Counted from the first letter of the stretch, positions 7,394 through 16,466 are shown. The stretch is 64,000 nucleotides of DNA from Marinicella litoralis (GCF_002591915.1 NZ_NIHB01000003.1:62001-126000), one strand, 5' to 3'. The notes: a model not told the origin generated them from the sequence alone. Program-made: numbers and translations.

Positions 7394-9259
7394 ATGATCA
7401 ATCGTGTACTACATTTGAGAATTGCCGTTGTCTGTCATGACTCCTTTATGGTTTGGTTGGCATGGATGCTGTGTTTTTTAATCAGGTACAGCTTGTGGCC
7501 AGAATCACCCCCTTTGGTTTACTGGTCGACTGAGATTCTGATTGTCATTGTTACGCAAAGTATCATCAGTTTTATGTTTAACATGTACCGGGGCTTGTGG
7601 CGTTTTGCCAGCATGCCTGATCTGATCAATTTAGTTAAATCTGCATCCGTTGGTACTTTGACCATTGCTTTGTTTTTCTTTTTATTCAATCGTTTGGAAG
7701 GCATTCCTCGCAGTGTTTTATTGATGTATCCGGTGCTACTGGTTATTTTATGGGGTGGGCCTCGCATTACTTATCGAATGTGGAAAGATAAATACTTTAA
7801 CCTAAGAACCAAAAACATTCCTCGGGCAGTCATTATTGGAGCTGGGAACATAGCTGACCTCTTTATCCGCAACGCAGTCAGTAATAAATCATGCCATGTT
7901 ATATTTATCATTGATGATCATTCTGAGTTCAAAGGGACTCAATTACGCGGGGTGAAAATAAAATCAGGCATCAACCAGTTAAAACAATGGGTTGAAGACT
8001 GCCACATTGATTTGGTCATTATCGCTGAACAAAAACCCAGTTCAGATTTGATTAAAAGTGTGGTTGATCAATTGGCAGAAAGTGAATGCACCATTCGTGT
8101 GGCTCCTGACCCTGATGATTACGAAAATAATTTAGTAAATTTCAATCAATTACAACCCATTACAGTAGAAGACTTATTGGGTCGAGATAAAGTTGAATTG
8201 GATTGGGCCGAAGTGGCCAGTTACATTAAAAACAAATCTGTTATGGTCACCGGAGGTGGTGGTTCTATTGGTTCTGAGCTGTGTCGTCAATTGGCACGAT
8301 TTGGGGTAAGTAAACTGAGTATCGTTGATCACTCAGAATACAACCTTTATGCCATAGATAAGGAATTGTCTGAATCAGATTTGGTGGTTAACTCGCACCT
8401 GTGTGATGTGACCAACCATTCTCACTTGTTTCATATTTTTAAATTGGCTAAACCAGACGTGGTGTTTCATGCAGCGGCTTATAAACATGTGCCTTTATTA
8501 GAATCACATGCCTGTGAAGGTTTCTTAAACAATGTGATGGGAACTAAAAATGTCGCAGATTGTTGTGCTGAATTTGCCGTTGATAAAATGGTGTTGATAT
8601 CAACTGATAAGGCGGTCAATCCTTACAGTGTTATGGGGGCAACCAAACGTTTGGCTGAAAAATATTGTCAACTGATGAACGAAACGGTAGAGACAGAATA
8701 CTTGACGGTCAGGTTTGGAAATGTTTTGGGATCAGCTGGTTCGGTCGTTCCTTTGTTTGAACAACAAATAGCCAGCGGTGGTCCAGTGACTGTGACCCAT
8801 GAAAAAATAGAACGTTATTTTATGACAATCGAAGAAGCGTGCCAGTTGATTTTACAAAGTCTGGTGTTGGGTAATGAAAATGATGTGCTGGTTTTGGATA
8901 TGGGAAAACCAGTTAAGATCATGTCCTTGGCTGAGAGAATGATAGCGCTTTCAGGTAAATCCAAAGACATTAAAATCACAGTGTCTGGTTTACGTTCTGG
9001 TGAAAAATTGTATGAAGAGTTGCATTATGACATTGAAACTTTGGAAGCCACCAGGGTACAAAAGATCAGCGCCGTTAAACACACCCATAAGCAACCACAC
9101 CATTTGGTCCAAGATATATTGGCTGGGCAGAAAGCCGCTGTTAAATTTGAGCAAGACCAATTGAGAAAAGTACTGTGCAAGCTGGTTCCAGAATTCAAGA
9201 ATCATGAATTACAATTGCTTAAATCCACTCAACACACAACTGAACAACAAAAATCATGA
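7394..9259 (+). CDS. Nucleotide-sugar 4,6-dehydratase, membrane-anchored (WbpM/PglF type)
   Basis: A 621-residue protein with four to five N-terminal membrane helices (to about residue 125), a Rossmann-like sensor domain (about 140-270) and a C-terminal short-chain dehydrogenase domain. The NAD-binding TGGGGSIGSEL is at 286-296 and the catalytic region STDKAVNPYSVMGATKR lies near 400-420, with the Met-for-Tyr substitution characteristic of this family. It removes water from UDP-GlcNAc to give the 4-keto-6-deoxy sugar used for QuiNAc, FucNAc or bacillosamine. The full-length form matches WbpM, PglF and FlmA-like anchored enzymes. It overlaps galU by ATGA. Confidence 0.88.
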   Translation: MINRVLHLRIAVVCHDSFMVWLAWMLCFLIRYSLWPESPPLVYWSTEILIVIVTQSIISFMFNMYRGLWRFASMPDLINLVKSASVGTLTIALFFFLFNRLEGIPRSVLLMYPVLLVILWGGPRITYRMWKDKYFNLRTKNIPRAVIIGAGNIADLFIRNAVSNKSCHVIFIIDDHSEFKGTQLRGVKIKSGINQLKQWVEDCHIDLVIIAEQKPSSDLIKSVVDQLAESECTIRVAPDPDDYENNLVNFNQLQPITVEDLLGRDKVELDWAEVASYIKNKSVMVTGGGGSIGSELCRQLARFGVSKLSIVDHSEYNLYAIDKELSESDLVVNSHLCDVTNHSHLFHIFKLAKPDVVFHAAAYKHVPLLESHACEGFLNNVMGTKNVADCCAEFAVDKMVLISTDKAVNPYSVMGATKRLAEKYCQLMNETVETEYLTVRFGNVLGSAGSVVPLFEQQIASGGPVTVTHEKIERYFMTIEEACQLILQSLVLGNENDVLVLDMGKPVKIMSLAERMIALSGKSKDIKITVSGLRSGEKLYEELHYDIETLEATRVQKISAVKHTHKQPHHLVQDILAGQKAAVKFEQDQLRKVLCKLVPEFKNHELQLLKSTQHTTEQQKS

Positions 9260-10116
9260 AAAAAATAACCAAAGCCGTGTTCCCTGTAGGAGGCATGGGT
9301 ACTCGATTTTTGCCAGCCACCAAATCAATCCCCAAAGAATTACTGCCAATCATCGACAAGCCTTTGATTCAATACGCAGTAGAAGAAGCCTTAGAAGCAG
9401 GGATCAGTACATTGATTTTCATCACCAGCGCAACCAAACATGCTATCAGTGATCATTTCGATCCGATGCCTGACCTCAGATCAAGGTTTATTGATGAAGG
9501 AAAACCCCATTTGGCCAAAAAGTTAGACACTTTGCCTCTGGAAATTCAACGGGTATTTATTCCACAAGGCCAACCTTTGGGCTTGGGTCATGCCGTTTTA
9601 CAGGCTGAAAGTCTTATTGAAGAAGGAGAGATGTTTGCTGTTTTGTTGGCTGATGACTTTATAGAAGCGAAGAATAATCCTTTAAGCCGATTAATTGAAG
9701 CCGCCACAAGCAACCAAAAGCCCACCATCAGTGTTGAAAAAGTTTCGGATGACAGGATAGGCAGTTATGGAGTCATTGGTGCAGGACCTTGGGATTTAGA
9801 TGTAACTCAAGTCAGTAAAATTGTTGAAAAACCAAATGCCAAGGATGCACCGTCAAATTATGGAGTGATTGGCAGGTATGTATTGCCTCAATCGGTTTTT
9901 TCAGTGCTGCGTCAAACAGAAATGGATCACAACCGTGAAATCCAATTAACAGATGCCTTGCAGCACATGATGCAGGTCAATGGTTTACAGGCCGTGAAAT
10001 TGTCTGGGCAGCGTTTCGATTGTGGCAGTCAAGAAGGGTTTGTATTGGCTAATTTACATGTGGCCATGCAAAACAGTCAACTCAAACAACAAATCATGGC
10101 TTATTTGTCTAAGTGA
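9256..10116 (+). CDS. galU: UTP--glucose-1-phosphate uridylyltransferase
   Basis: A 286-residue cytoplasmic nucleotidyltransferase making UDP-glucose for LPS core, capsule and other glycans. The N-terminal AVFPVGGMGTRFLPATK and SIPKELLPI are the GalU signature, with LLADDF near 131-136 and IVEKPN near 190. Length is slightly short of the E. coli enzyme (302) but all core blocks are present. The start overlaps the dehydratase stop by four bases and the 3' end overlaps the convergent cdd gene by 16 bases, so there is no intergenic terminator. Confidence 0.95.
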   Translation: MKKITKAVFPVGGMGTRFLPATKSIPKELLPIIDKPLIQYAVEEALEAGISTLIFITSATKHAISDHFDPMPDLRSRFIDEGKPHLAKKLDTLPLEIQRVFIPQGQPLGLGHAVLQAESLIEEGEMFAVLLADDFIEAKNNPLSRLIEAATSNQKPTISVEKVSDDRIGSYGVIGAGPWDLDVTQVSKIVEKPNAKDAPSNYGVIGRYVLPQSVFSVLRQTEMDHNREIQLTDALQHMMQVNGLQAVKLSGQRFDCGSQEGFVLANLHVAMQNSQLKQQIMAYLSK

Positions 10117-10499
10117 GAATGATCAAAAGCATCGGGTAACAAATCACCGATATTTTTACTGACGAACTTTCCTGCGCTGGTTTCTAGATGAACCTTGGTT
10201 TCTTTACTGCCGTGCTCGAAGATAATTTGCCTGCATGCTCCACATGGCGGGCAGGCTTGTCCCTTTTTACCTATAACCAATATGTCTTTGATTTTAGTGC
10301 CACCATTTACAATCATTTGCGAAACGGCTGATTGTTCTGCACAACAGCCGATTGGATAGGCCGCGTTTTCAACATTACAACCTATATGGACCTGGTCTTG
10401 GTCATCTAAAATGGCCGCACCAACTTTGAAATTGGAATAAGGCGAGTAGGCTTTTTTATGAGCCATTTTTGCTGCTTCGAATAAGGCTTCTAATTTCAT
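10101..10499 (-). CDS. cdd: Cytidine deaminase
   Basis: A 132-residue enzyme of the short, homotetrameric type that deaminates cytidine and deoxycytidine in pyrimidine salvage. Zinc ligands C53, C86 and C89 are seen in CCAEQSA and PCGACR, with the catalytic E55; the N-terminal YSNFKVGAAI is the substrate-binding signature. It is smaller than the E. coli two-domain enzyme and resembles the Bacillus type. It overlaps hpt by four bases, making a two-gene salvage operon. Confidence 0.95.
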   Translation of the reverse strand: MKLEALFEAAKMAHKKAYSPYSNFKVGAAILDDQDQVHIGCNVENAAYPIGCCAEQSAVSQMIVNGGTKIKDILVIGKKGQACPPCGACRQIIFEHGSKETKVHLETSAGKFVSKNIGDLLPDAFDHSHLDK

Positions 10500-11038
10500 T
10501 TTGCTTTGGGTAAATAGTAAATTTCTGGTAACTGACGCAGTTTTTCCTCCAAATCCATGCCATAGCCAAATATATAGTGATCTGGAATGTTCATGGCCAC
10601 ATAATCAGGTTTGTAATCGGCATAAGTGCGGTCGTGCTCTTTGTGAATCAACACCACTGAAGAGGCTGATTTGGCTCCTTTTTTTAAACACCAAGCATGC
10701 GCAGCCGCTAAAGTATGTCCTTCGTCGTAAATGTCATCACATAAAATCACATGGTGATTTTCCATATTAATTTCTGGCTGGTATTTCCAGACTAACTGGC
10801 CGCCAGTTTGGCTTTTGCCATAACGCGATAACTGCAGATAATCCATTTCCATGTCTAAATTTAATCGTGTCGCCAATGAGGATGCAAAAATCATGCCACC
10901 ATTCATAATGGTTAAAAAAGCCACTTCCTTGCCTGCAAAATCTTGATTAATTTGCATGGCGAGTTTATCAATGGAGCTGTTGATTTCCTTCTGATTAATC
11001 AGCACTTGGCTGTTGGTTGGTAATATTTTGCTATACAT
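10496..11038 (-). CDS. hpt: Hypoxanthine phosphoribosyltransferase
   Basis: A 180-residue purine-salvage enzyme that joins hypoxanthine or guanine to PRPP. The PRPP-binding loop is ILCDDIYDEGHTL (98-110), and the flexible-loop region SRYGKSQTGG (71-80) and the base-binding region after residue 130 are present. The annotation as hypoxanthine-guanine type is from these motifs; base preference cannot be read from the sequence alone. The gene heads the cdd operon and diverges from the peroxiredoxin fusion gene across 66 bp. Confidence 0.9.
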   Translation of the reverse strand: MYSKILPTNSQVLINQKEINSSIDKLAMQINQDFAGKEVAFLTIMNGGMIFASSLATRLNLDMEMDYLQLSRYGKSQTGGQLVWKYQPEINMENHHVILCDDIYDEGHTLAAAHAWCLKKGAKSASSVVLIHKEHDRTYADYKPDYVAMNIPDHYIFGYGMDLEEKLRQLPEIYYLPKAK

Positions 11039-11104
11039 GATGTTAATGGTTTCTCAGTCGTTAGAAAGTTGGTAGAATAATCTGTTTCCACCCATGAGAA
11101 TAAA

Positions 11105-12055
11105 ATGATCAAAAAAACGATGACCTTACTCACATTCCTGTTGATGAATTCTATGGTTTATGCCGAAAGTATGCAAGGTCAGCCTGCGCCTACTTTTAAC
11201 TTGGCTGATCAATCTGGTAAGTTACACCAATTGGCAGATTATCAAGGTCAATATTTAGTGGTCTATTTTTACCCCAAGAATGACACAAGTGGATGCACCA
11301 TTGAAGCCAAGGCATTTCGTGATAATTATGCTTTATTAAAAGAAATGAATGCCGATGTGTTAGGTGTTTCACTGGACGATGCTGATTCTCACCGTGCTTT
11401 TATTGACAAGTATGATTTACCATTTAATTTATTGGTGGATGCCGACAAGCAAATGTCACGAGACTATGGGGTCGATGGTGGCATGGCTTTTTTCAGCTAT
11501 GCAAAAAGACAAACTTTTATCATTAACCCAGAAGGTCAAATCGCTGTACATTTTGAAGAAGTGAATCCAAGTACCCATGCTGAGCAAGTGATCACTGCCA
11601 TAAAAAAATTACAATCTGAGTCGATTTCACAACAAGCTGATCACGATAAAAATGACCAAGTCAGTGTCACTGAAGTGATTGATGGTGCTGCAGTTTTTGG
11701 ACAGCAATGGCCAACTGAGGCCACCAATAAAGTGACCGTTGCCACTGCATTAGGCCAACCTAATGAATACACCACAAGCAATCATGTGATCACAGGAAAT
11801 GTCACACGAGTTTGTCAGAAAAAAGGTTGTTGGATGATTTTAACCGAAGGTGATGATTTTGCCCGTGTGGATTTTAATGACCACTCATTTTTGATCCCAA
11901 AAGATTCAAAGGGCCGTGCTGAAGTCTATGGACGTTTGGTTGAAAAAGAATTGTCTGAGCAAGAAAGGGCCCATTATGCATCGGAAGGTTCTGGTCAATT
12001 GCCAGCCAAAAGTTATGAAATTGTGGCTGATGCGGTAAAAATATTCGGTTCTTGA
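11105..12055 (+). CDS. Exported peroxiredoxin (PrxQ/Bcp type) fused to a DUF4920 domain
   Basis: A 316-residue protein with a signal peptide (1-20, ending VYA-E), a Bcp/PrxQ-like thioredoxin fold (about 25-175) and a C-terminal DUF4920 domain (about 190-314). The peroxidatic cysteine is C64 in DTSGCTIEA. The resolving cysteine that Bcp carries five residues later is replaced by K69, so reduction must differ from the usual two-Cys cycle. The DUF4920 part holds C237 and C242 in CQKKGCW, which could form a redox pair or a metal site; this is inference. A peroxide-detoxifying role in the periplasm is likely. A four-codon reading frame (11094-11108) ends over the start codon. Confidence 0.85.
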   Translation: MIKKTMTLLTFLLMNSMVYAESMQGQPAPTFNLADQSGKLHQLADYQGQYLVVYFYPKNDTSGCTIEAKAFRDNYALLKEMNADVLGVSLDDADSHRAFIDKYDLPFNLLVDADKQMSRDYGVDGGMAFFSYAKRQTFIINPEGQIAVHFEEVNPSTHAEQVITAIKKLQSESISQQADHDKNDQVSVTEVIDGAAVFGQQWPTEATNKVTVATALGQPNEYTTSNHVITGNVTRVCQKKGCWMILTEGDDFARVDFNDHSFLIPKDSKGRAEVYGRLVEKELSEQERAHYASEGSGQLPAKSYEIVADAVKIFGS

Positions 12056-12098
12056 TTTCAAGAACCTATAAAATTCATAAAAATAGAAGGAGCGTGTG

Positions 12099-13478
12099 GT
12101 GGAAGGTGTAATAGGTATATTGCTGTCACTTGGATTGTTGATGTTTTTGGCTTACAGAGGGGTCAGTGTAATAATATTAGCCCCAGTGTTGGCCATGTTG
12201 GCTGTGGTGTTGGCAGGTGAGGGGGGACAAATGTTGGGTATTTATACCCAAATATTTATGACCAAAATGGGTTCATTTGCGATCAAGTATTTTCCAATAT
12301 TTTTATTGGGTGCCATTTTTGGTAAGTTAATGGAAGATTCTGGATCTGCCAAAGTGATTGCCAAATCAATCATTAATTCTCTCGGCACCAAACATGCCAG
12401 TTTGGCCATAGTTTTGGCCTGTGGTTTATTGACATATGGTGGCGTTTCCGCATTTGTGGTGGCCTTTGCTGTTTACCCGTTGGCTGCCGCATTGTTTCGT
12501 GAAGCAGAGTTACCCAAACGCTTTATTCCAGCAACCATTGCATTGGGTGCTTTCACCTTTACCATGACTTGTTTGCCTGGAACTTCGCAAATTCACAACA
12601 TCATTCCAGTCAGTTACTTTGGTACTGACATGTATGCTGCTCCGGTGATTGGCTTGTCTGCTGGTTTGGCCATGATGCTCGGCGGCTTGTGGTGGATCAA
12701 CCGACGCATCAATGCGTATAAAGCGGAAGGTTATGGTGATAATCACAGCAATGAACCTATATTGGTTCAAGAACAAAACTTGCCAAGCATATGGGTGGCG
12801 TTGATGCCCATTATTGTGGTTGTATTGGCTAACTTTTTATTGCAGAAAATGGTGATTCCAGCTTGGAACACTGAATATTTGTCAGCCGATAAATTTGGCA
12901 ATATGGACGTGAGTAAAGTCAAGTCAATTTGGTCAATGATCATGGCATTAATCATGGCAGTCATTACAGTAGTGGCTTTGAATTGGAACAAGTTTTCCGA
13001 TGTCAATGGCAGCATGACCAAGGGCGCAATGGGCTCCATGTTACCTACTTTCAATACAGCATCAGAAGTGGGTTATGGGGGTACCATTGCTTCACTGGGT
13101 GCTTTTTTACTTGTCAAAGATGCAGTGATCAATATTTCACCTGAAAACCCTTTGATTTCAGAAGTGGTTGCAGTGAATGTTTTGGCAGGTATCACCGGTT
13201 CTGCTTCAGGTGGATTGACCATTGCTTTGGAAGCCTTGGGCGGCACCTATGCACAACTGGCTGAACAATTTAGCATCAATCCAGAATGGATGCATCGATT
13301 GGCTTCTATGGCTTCAGGTGGCTTTGATTCTTTACCTCACAATGGAGCGGTCATTACATTGTTGACCATTTGTGGTTTGTCTCATAAACAGTCATATAAG
13401 GACATATTTATGGTTTCATTGGTGATTCCTGTAACAGTCACTGCTGTTACCGTTGGCATATTAAGTTTTTTGATTTAG
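12099..13478 (+). CDS. GntP family permease
   Basis: A 459-residue transporter with about a dozen membrane segments and GntP-family blocks such as GGVSAFVVAFAVYPLA (about 110-125) and SGGFDSLPHNGAVITLL (near 410-425). GntP members import gluconate and related hydroxy acids by proton symport; some in non-sugar contexts carry hydroxybutyrate or other acids, so the substrate is open. Two in-frame GTG codons occur at 12096 and 12099. The Shine-Dalgarno AGAAGGAG (12085-12092) is 3 bp from the first and 6 bp from the second, so I favour 12099. It is followed after 12 bp by the dioxygenase gene. Confidence 0.85.
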   Translation: MEGVIGILLSLGLLMFLAYRGVSVIILAPVLAMLAVVLAGEGGQMLGIYTQIFMTKMGSFAIKYFPIFLLGAIFGKLMEDSGSAKVIAKSIINSLGTKHASLAIVLACGLLTYGGVSAFVVAFAVYPLAAALFREAELPKRFIPATIALGAFTFTMTCLPGTSQIHNIIPVSYFGTDMYAAPVIGLSAGLAMMLGGLWWINRRINAYKAEGYGDNHSNEPILVQEQNLPSIWVALMPIIVVVLANFLLQKMVIPAWNTEYLSADKFGNMDVSKVKSIWSMIMALIMAVITVVALNWNKFSDVNGSMTKGAMGSMLPTFNTASEVGYGGTIASLGAFLLVKDAVINISPENPLISEVVAVNVLAGITGSASGGLTIALEALGGTYAQLAEQFSINPEWMHRLASMASGGFDSLPHNGAVITLLTICGLSHKQSYKDIFMVSLVIPVTVTAVTVGILSFLI

Positions 13479-13490
13479 TGGATATTTCAC

Positions 13491-14249
13491 ATGAGACTTT
13501 CTGACTCGGAAATCGAACAATTCAATAATGATGGGTACTTGATCAAACGTAAGTTGATTGATATGGCTTTACTCAATGATTTACGCAACCAAGTTAAAAT
13601 CCAATTGCAATTGCGCTTACCTCCATTTGAATTAGAAGCCGAAGTGGGTTACCCCAAAGCACCAGAGTCAGTAGCGGCGGAAGGTGGTTTAACCATACGT
13701 CGTTTATTATTGGCCTTTAGCCGAGACACCTCTTTTCGCGAATGGGCAAAAAATAAAGTGGTCAAAAACATCCTCCAACAATTACTGGATTCTGCAGATG
13801 TTTATTTGGTGCAATCACACCATAATTGCATCATGACTAAACAACCTCAATATTCCAGCCAAACGGGGTGGCATCGAGATATCAGGTACTGGAAATTCAG
13901 CGATGATTTGTTGATAAATTCTTGGCTTGCAATGGGTGATGAAAATAATGCCAATGGTTGTTTAAAAGTTTTGCCTGGAAGTCACGAGCTTAAAGTTGCT
14001 AATGACATGGTGGATAAAGATTTATTCTTAAATCAACAACACCCTCAGGCCAAAGCTTGGCTTGATGCCGCTGTTGATGTTGAATTGTCTGCAGGTGATG
14101 TTTTGTTTTTTCATGCGGGTTTATTTCATGCAGCCAATAACAACCAAACAGATCAAGCCAAATTTTCATTGGTGAACTCATACCATGGTGCAGGTAACTT
14201 CCCTTTAGAAAATTCTAAATCAACCAGCTATGAAGAAATTTTAATCTGA
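13491..14249 (+). CDS. Phytanoyl-CoA dioxygenase (PhyH) family protein
   Basis: A 252-residue Fe(II)/2-oxoglutarate oxygenase. The facial triad is suggested by H128 and D130 (GWHRDIRYW) and a distal His at 213 (FHAGLFHAANN; H208 is the alternative). The N-terminal NNDGYLIKRKLI is the usual PhyH opening. Such enzymes hydroxylate small acids, osmolytes or lipids; the substrate is not predictable. Its close spacing to the GntP permease gene suggests they share a transcript and possibly that the imported acid is the substrate. Confidence 0.85.
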   Translation: MRLSDSEIEQFNNDGYLIKRKLIDMALLNDLRNQVKIQLQLRLPPFELEAEVGYPKAPESVAAEGGLTIRRLLLAFSRDTSFREWAKNKVVKNILQQLLDSADVYLVQSHHNCIMTKQPQYSSQTGWHRDIRYWKFSDDLLINSWLAMGDENNANGCLKVLPGSHELKVANDMVDKDLFLNQQHPQAKAWLDAAVDVELSAGDVLFFHAGLFHAANNNQTDQAKFSLVNSYHGAGNFPLENSKSTSYEEILI

Positions 14250-14310
14250 ACAGTCGTCTAATGATGCTTTGTGGTGCATATAATTAATGTTCAGCATAAA
14301 TTTGATGCAA

Positions 14311-14337
14311 AAAAAACGGAGTCTAAAGACTCCGTTT
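14311..14337 (-). terminator. Intrinsic terminator of the cold-shock gene
   Basis: A perfect 10-bp stem, AAACGGAGTC (14314-14323) and GACTCCGTTT (14328-14337), with a TAAA loop. On the minus strand it ends in a run of eight T residues, so it terminates the csp transcript just after its stop. Confidence 0.9.
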
Positions 14338-14360
14338 CTATTAAAGGTTTTAAAACTGAC

Positions 14361-14576
14361 TTATACCGCTTGGATATTTTCAGCTTGAGGTCCTTTTTGA
14401 CCTTGAGTGATGTTGAATTCAACTTGTTGACCTTCTTGTAAAGTTCTGAAACCATCACCGTCTGTTTGAATGGCGCTGTAATGTGCGAACACATCTGAAC
14501 CAGACTCTTGTTGAATGAAACCAAAACCTTTTGACTCGTCAAACCATTTGACGGTACCTGTTACTTTATCTGACAT
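14361..14576 (-). CDS. Cold-shock domain protein, CspA family
   Basis: A 71-residue single OB-fold protein that binds single-stranded RNA and DNA. RNP1 is KGFGFIQ (16-22) and RNP2 is VFAHYSAI (29-36); the remainder follows CspA closely. Such proteins melt RNA structure in the cold or act constitutively (CspC/CspE-like); sequence alone does not tell which. The 243-bp space upstream would contain a long AT-rich leader, which fits cold-shock regulation but is unproven. An AAGG Shine-Dalgarno lies about 9 bp before the ATG. Confidence 0.95.
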   Translation of the reverse strand: MSDKVTGTVKWFDESKGFGFIQQESGSDVFAHYSAIQTDGDGFRTLQEGQQVEFNITQGQKGPQAENIQAV

Positions 14577-14756
14577 ATGTAATACCTTAAATAATAAATA
14601 ATAAAAATTTGCTGGAATGATCGCCCAATGTACAACTGGTCAACGAATTATGAATAATGCTTTGAAAAGGAGGATTTTGTTCAGGCGAGTATTCGAGCAA
14701 GTTGCAGTCTATAGATTCAAAGTATTGAAGTCAAACAAAAATGATTGAAATCAGCC

Positions 14757-14794
14757 CATATTGCGACATTTTTCTTAAAAATAGTCGCAATATG
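14757..14794. terminator. Long hairpin downstream of the ETF-QO gene
   Basis: The arms CATATTGCGAC (14757-14767) and GTCGCAATATG (14784-14794) are perfect complements, and the inner ATTTTT/AAAAAT extends the stem to 17 bp with one bulged A and a CTT loop. It begins 26 bp after the ETF-QO stop on the minus strand. There is no T-run after it, so it may be a terminator helped by other factors, an mRNA 3'-end stabiliser, or an operator for the csp leader region. Confidence 0.6.
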
Positions 14795-14819
14795 AACCAA
14801 TTAGAGCAGTTTGTTCAGT

Positions 14820-16466
14820 TTACATATTGGAATAATTGGGTCCGCCACCACCTTCTGGTGTTTGCCAATCGATGTTTTGTGATGGGTCTTTGATGTCACA
14901 AGTCTTACAGTGCACACAGTTTTGCGCATTGATTCTAAACACTTGTTGGTTGTTTTCTTCAATGACCTCATAGACAGCAGCGGGACAGTACCGTTGTGCA
15001 GGTTCTGCCCATTTAGGCAAGTTGACCTGTATCGGAATAGTGGGGTCTTTCAGTTTTAAATGACAAGGTTGGTCTTCCACGTGGTTGGTGCTGGAAAGAA
15101 AAACAGAAGACAGTCGATCAAATGATATTTCATTGTCTGGTCTGGGATATTCAATCGGCTCAAATTGATCAGCTGGCTTTAAGCAAGCATGATCTGGAGT
15201 TTTGCTGTTCCATGTGAAGGGCAGTTTGCCCATGAATATATTTTGGTCTATGAAGGTAAATGCCGCGCCAAAAAAAGTGCCGAATTTATTGAGTCCAGGT
15301 TCAAAATTTCTGCTTTTATGTAATTCCTTATAAATTGAAGATTGTTTGATGTTATCAGCATAAGTTGTTAATTCACCGGTGGCCTCACCATTGATCATGG
15401 CTTCAGCTAAACTCTCTGCGGCTATCAAACCTGATTTCAGTGCAGTATGAGTGCCCTTGATCTTGGCCGGATTAAGAAAGCCAGCTTCACAGCCTACCAG
15501 CATGCCGCCAGGAAATGTCAATTTAGGCAATGATTGGTAACCACCTTTGTTAAGTGCCCTGGCACCATAGGAAATGCGTTTCCCGCCTTTGATGATGTTC
15601 TTGATTACTGGGTTTTGTTTCCACAATTGGAAGGTTTCAAAAGGGCTTAAATAGGGATTGCTGTAATTCAATGCCACCACAAACCCCAAAGCCACAGTAT
15701 TTTGATCTAAATGATAAAGAAAGCCACCACCTTCAGTGTGGTTGTCTAACGGCCAGCCCAAGGTGTGCACCACTTTACCCGGTTGTGAAACGGAGTCATC
15801 CACTTGCCAAACTTCTTTAAGACCTATGCCATAATGTTGTGGATCTGCCCCTTTTTGAAGGTCGAATTGGGCCATTAAATTTTTGCCCAATGAACCTCGA
15901 CAGCCTTCAGCAAACACGGTTTGAGGTGCCAGTAATTCATATCCAGGTTCATGGCTGCCTTTTTCATTTCCATTGGCATCAATACCCATGTCGCCCGTTA
16001 CAATGCCTTTGACCGATCCATCTTCGTTGTAAAGGACCTCAGTTGCAGGGAAGCCAGGGAAAATATTTACCCCTAAGTTTTCTGCCTGTTCACCCAACCA
16101 ACGGCATAAGCTACCCAATGAAATGATGTAATTACCATGATTTCTCATCGGTTTAGGGATTAAAAAACCAGGGACTTTGGTGTCTTTTTCTAGTCCACGA
16201 AGGTAATGAAACTCATCGTCAGTTACTTGGGTTTTTACTGGTGCACCTTGGGACTTCCAATCTGGAAATAATTCAGTCAATGCGTCAGTTTCTATCACTG
16301 CGCCTGACATAATGTGAGCACCAATTTCAGACCCTTTTTCGACCAAAGCGATCTGCCAATCCTTGTTATGCTGTTGCGATAATTGCGCCAGTCGACAAGC
16401 AGTCGCTAAACCAGCTGGACCACCACCAACTATGACAACGTCAAACTCCATAGATTCTCTGTTCAT
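14820..16466 (-). CDS. Electron transfer flavoprotein-ubiquinone oxidoreductase
   Basis: A 548-residue membrane-associated flavoprotein that passes electrons from ETF to the quinone pool during fatty-acid and amino-acid oxidation. The FAD-binding VVIVGGGPAGLATACRLA is at the N-terminus, the quinone-binding region is central, and the C-terminal NCVHCKTCDIKDPSQNIDW supplies the cysteines for the 4Fe-4S cluster together with an upstream C. I chose ATG 16466 because it overlaps the coq7 stop as ATGA (16463-16466) and starts six residues before the flavin fold; a longer reading to 16517 adds residues unlike the family. Coupling to coq7, a ubiquinone synthesis gene, fits a quinone-linked function. 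Confidence 0.93.
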   Translation of the reverse strand: MNRESMEFDVVIVGGGPAGLATACRLAQLSQQHNKDWQIALVEKGSEIGAHIMSGAVIETDALTELFPDWKSQGAPVKTQVTDDEFHYLRGLEKDTKVPGFLIPKPMRNHGNYIISLGSLCRWLGEQAENLGVNIFPGFPATEVLYNEDGSVKGIVTGDMGIDANGNEKGSHEPGYELLAPQTVFAEGCRGSLGKNLMAQFDLQKGADPQHYGIGLKEVWQVDDSVSQPGKVVHTLGWPLDNHTEGGGFLYHLDQNTVALGFVVALNYSNPYLSPFETFQLWKQNPVIKNIIKGGKRISYGARALNKGGYQSLPKLTFPGGMLVGCEAGFLNPAKIKGTHTALKSGLIAAESLAEAMINGEATGELTTYADNIKQSSIYKELHKSRNFEPGLNKFGTFFGAAFTFIDQNIFMGKLPFTWNSKTPDHACLKPADQFEPIEYPRPDNEISFDRLSSVFLSSTNHVEDQPCHLKLKDPTIPIQVNLPKWAEPAQRYCPAAVYEVIEENNQQVFRINAQNCVHCKTCDIKDPSQNIDWQTPEGGGGPNYSNM

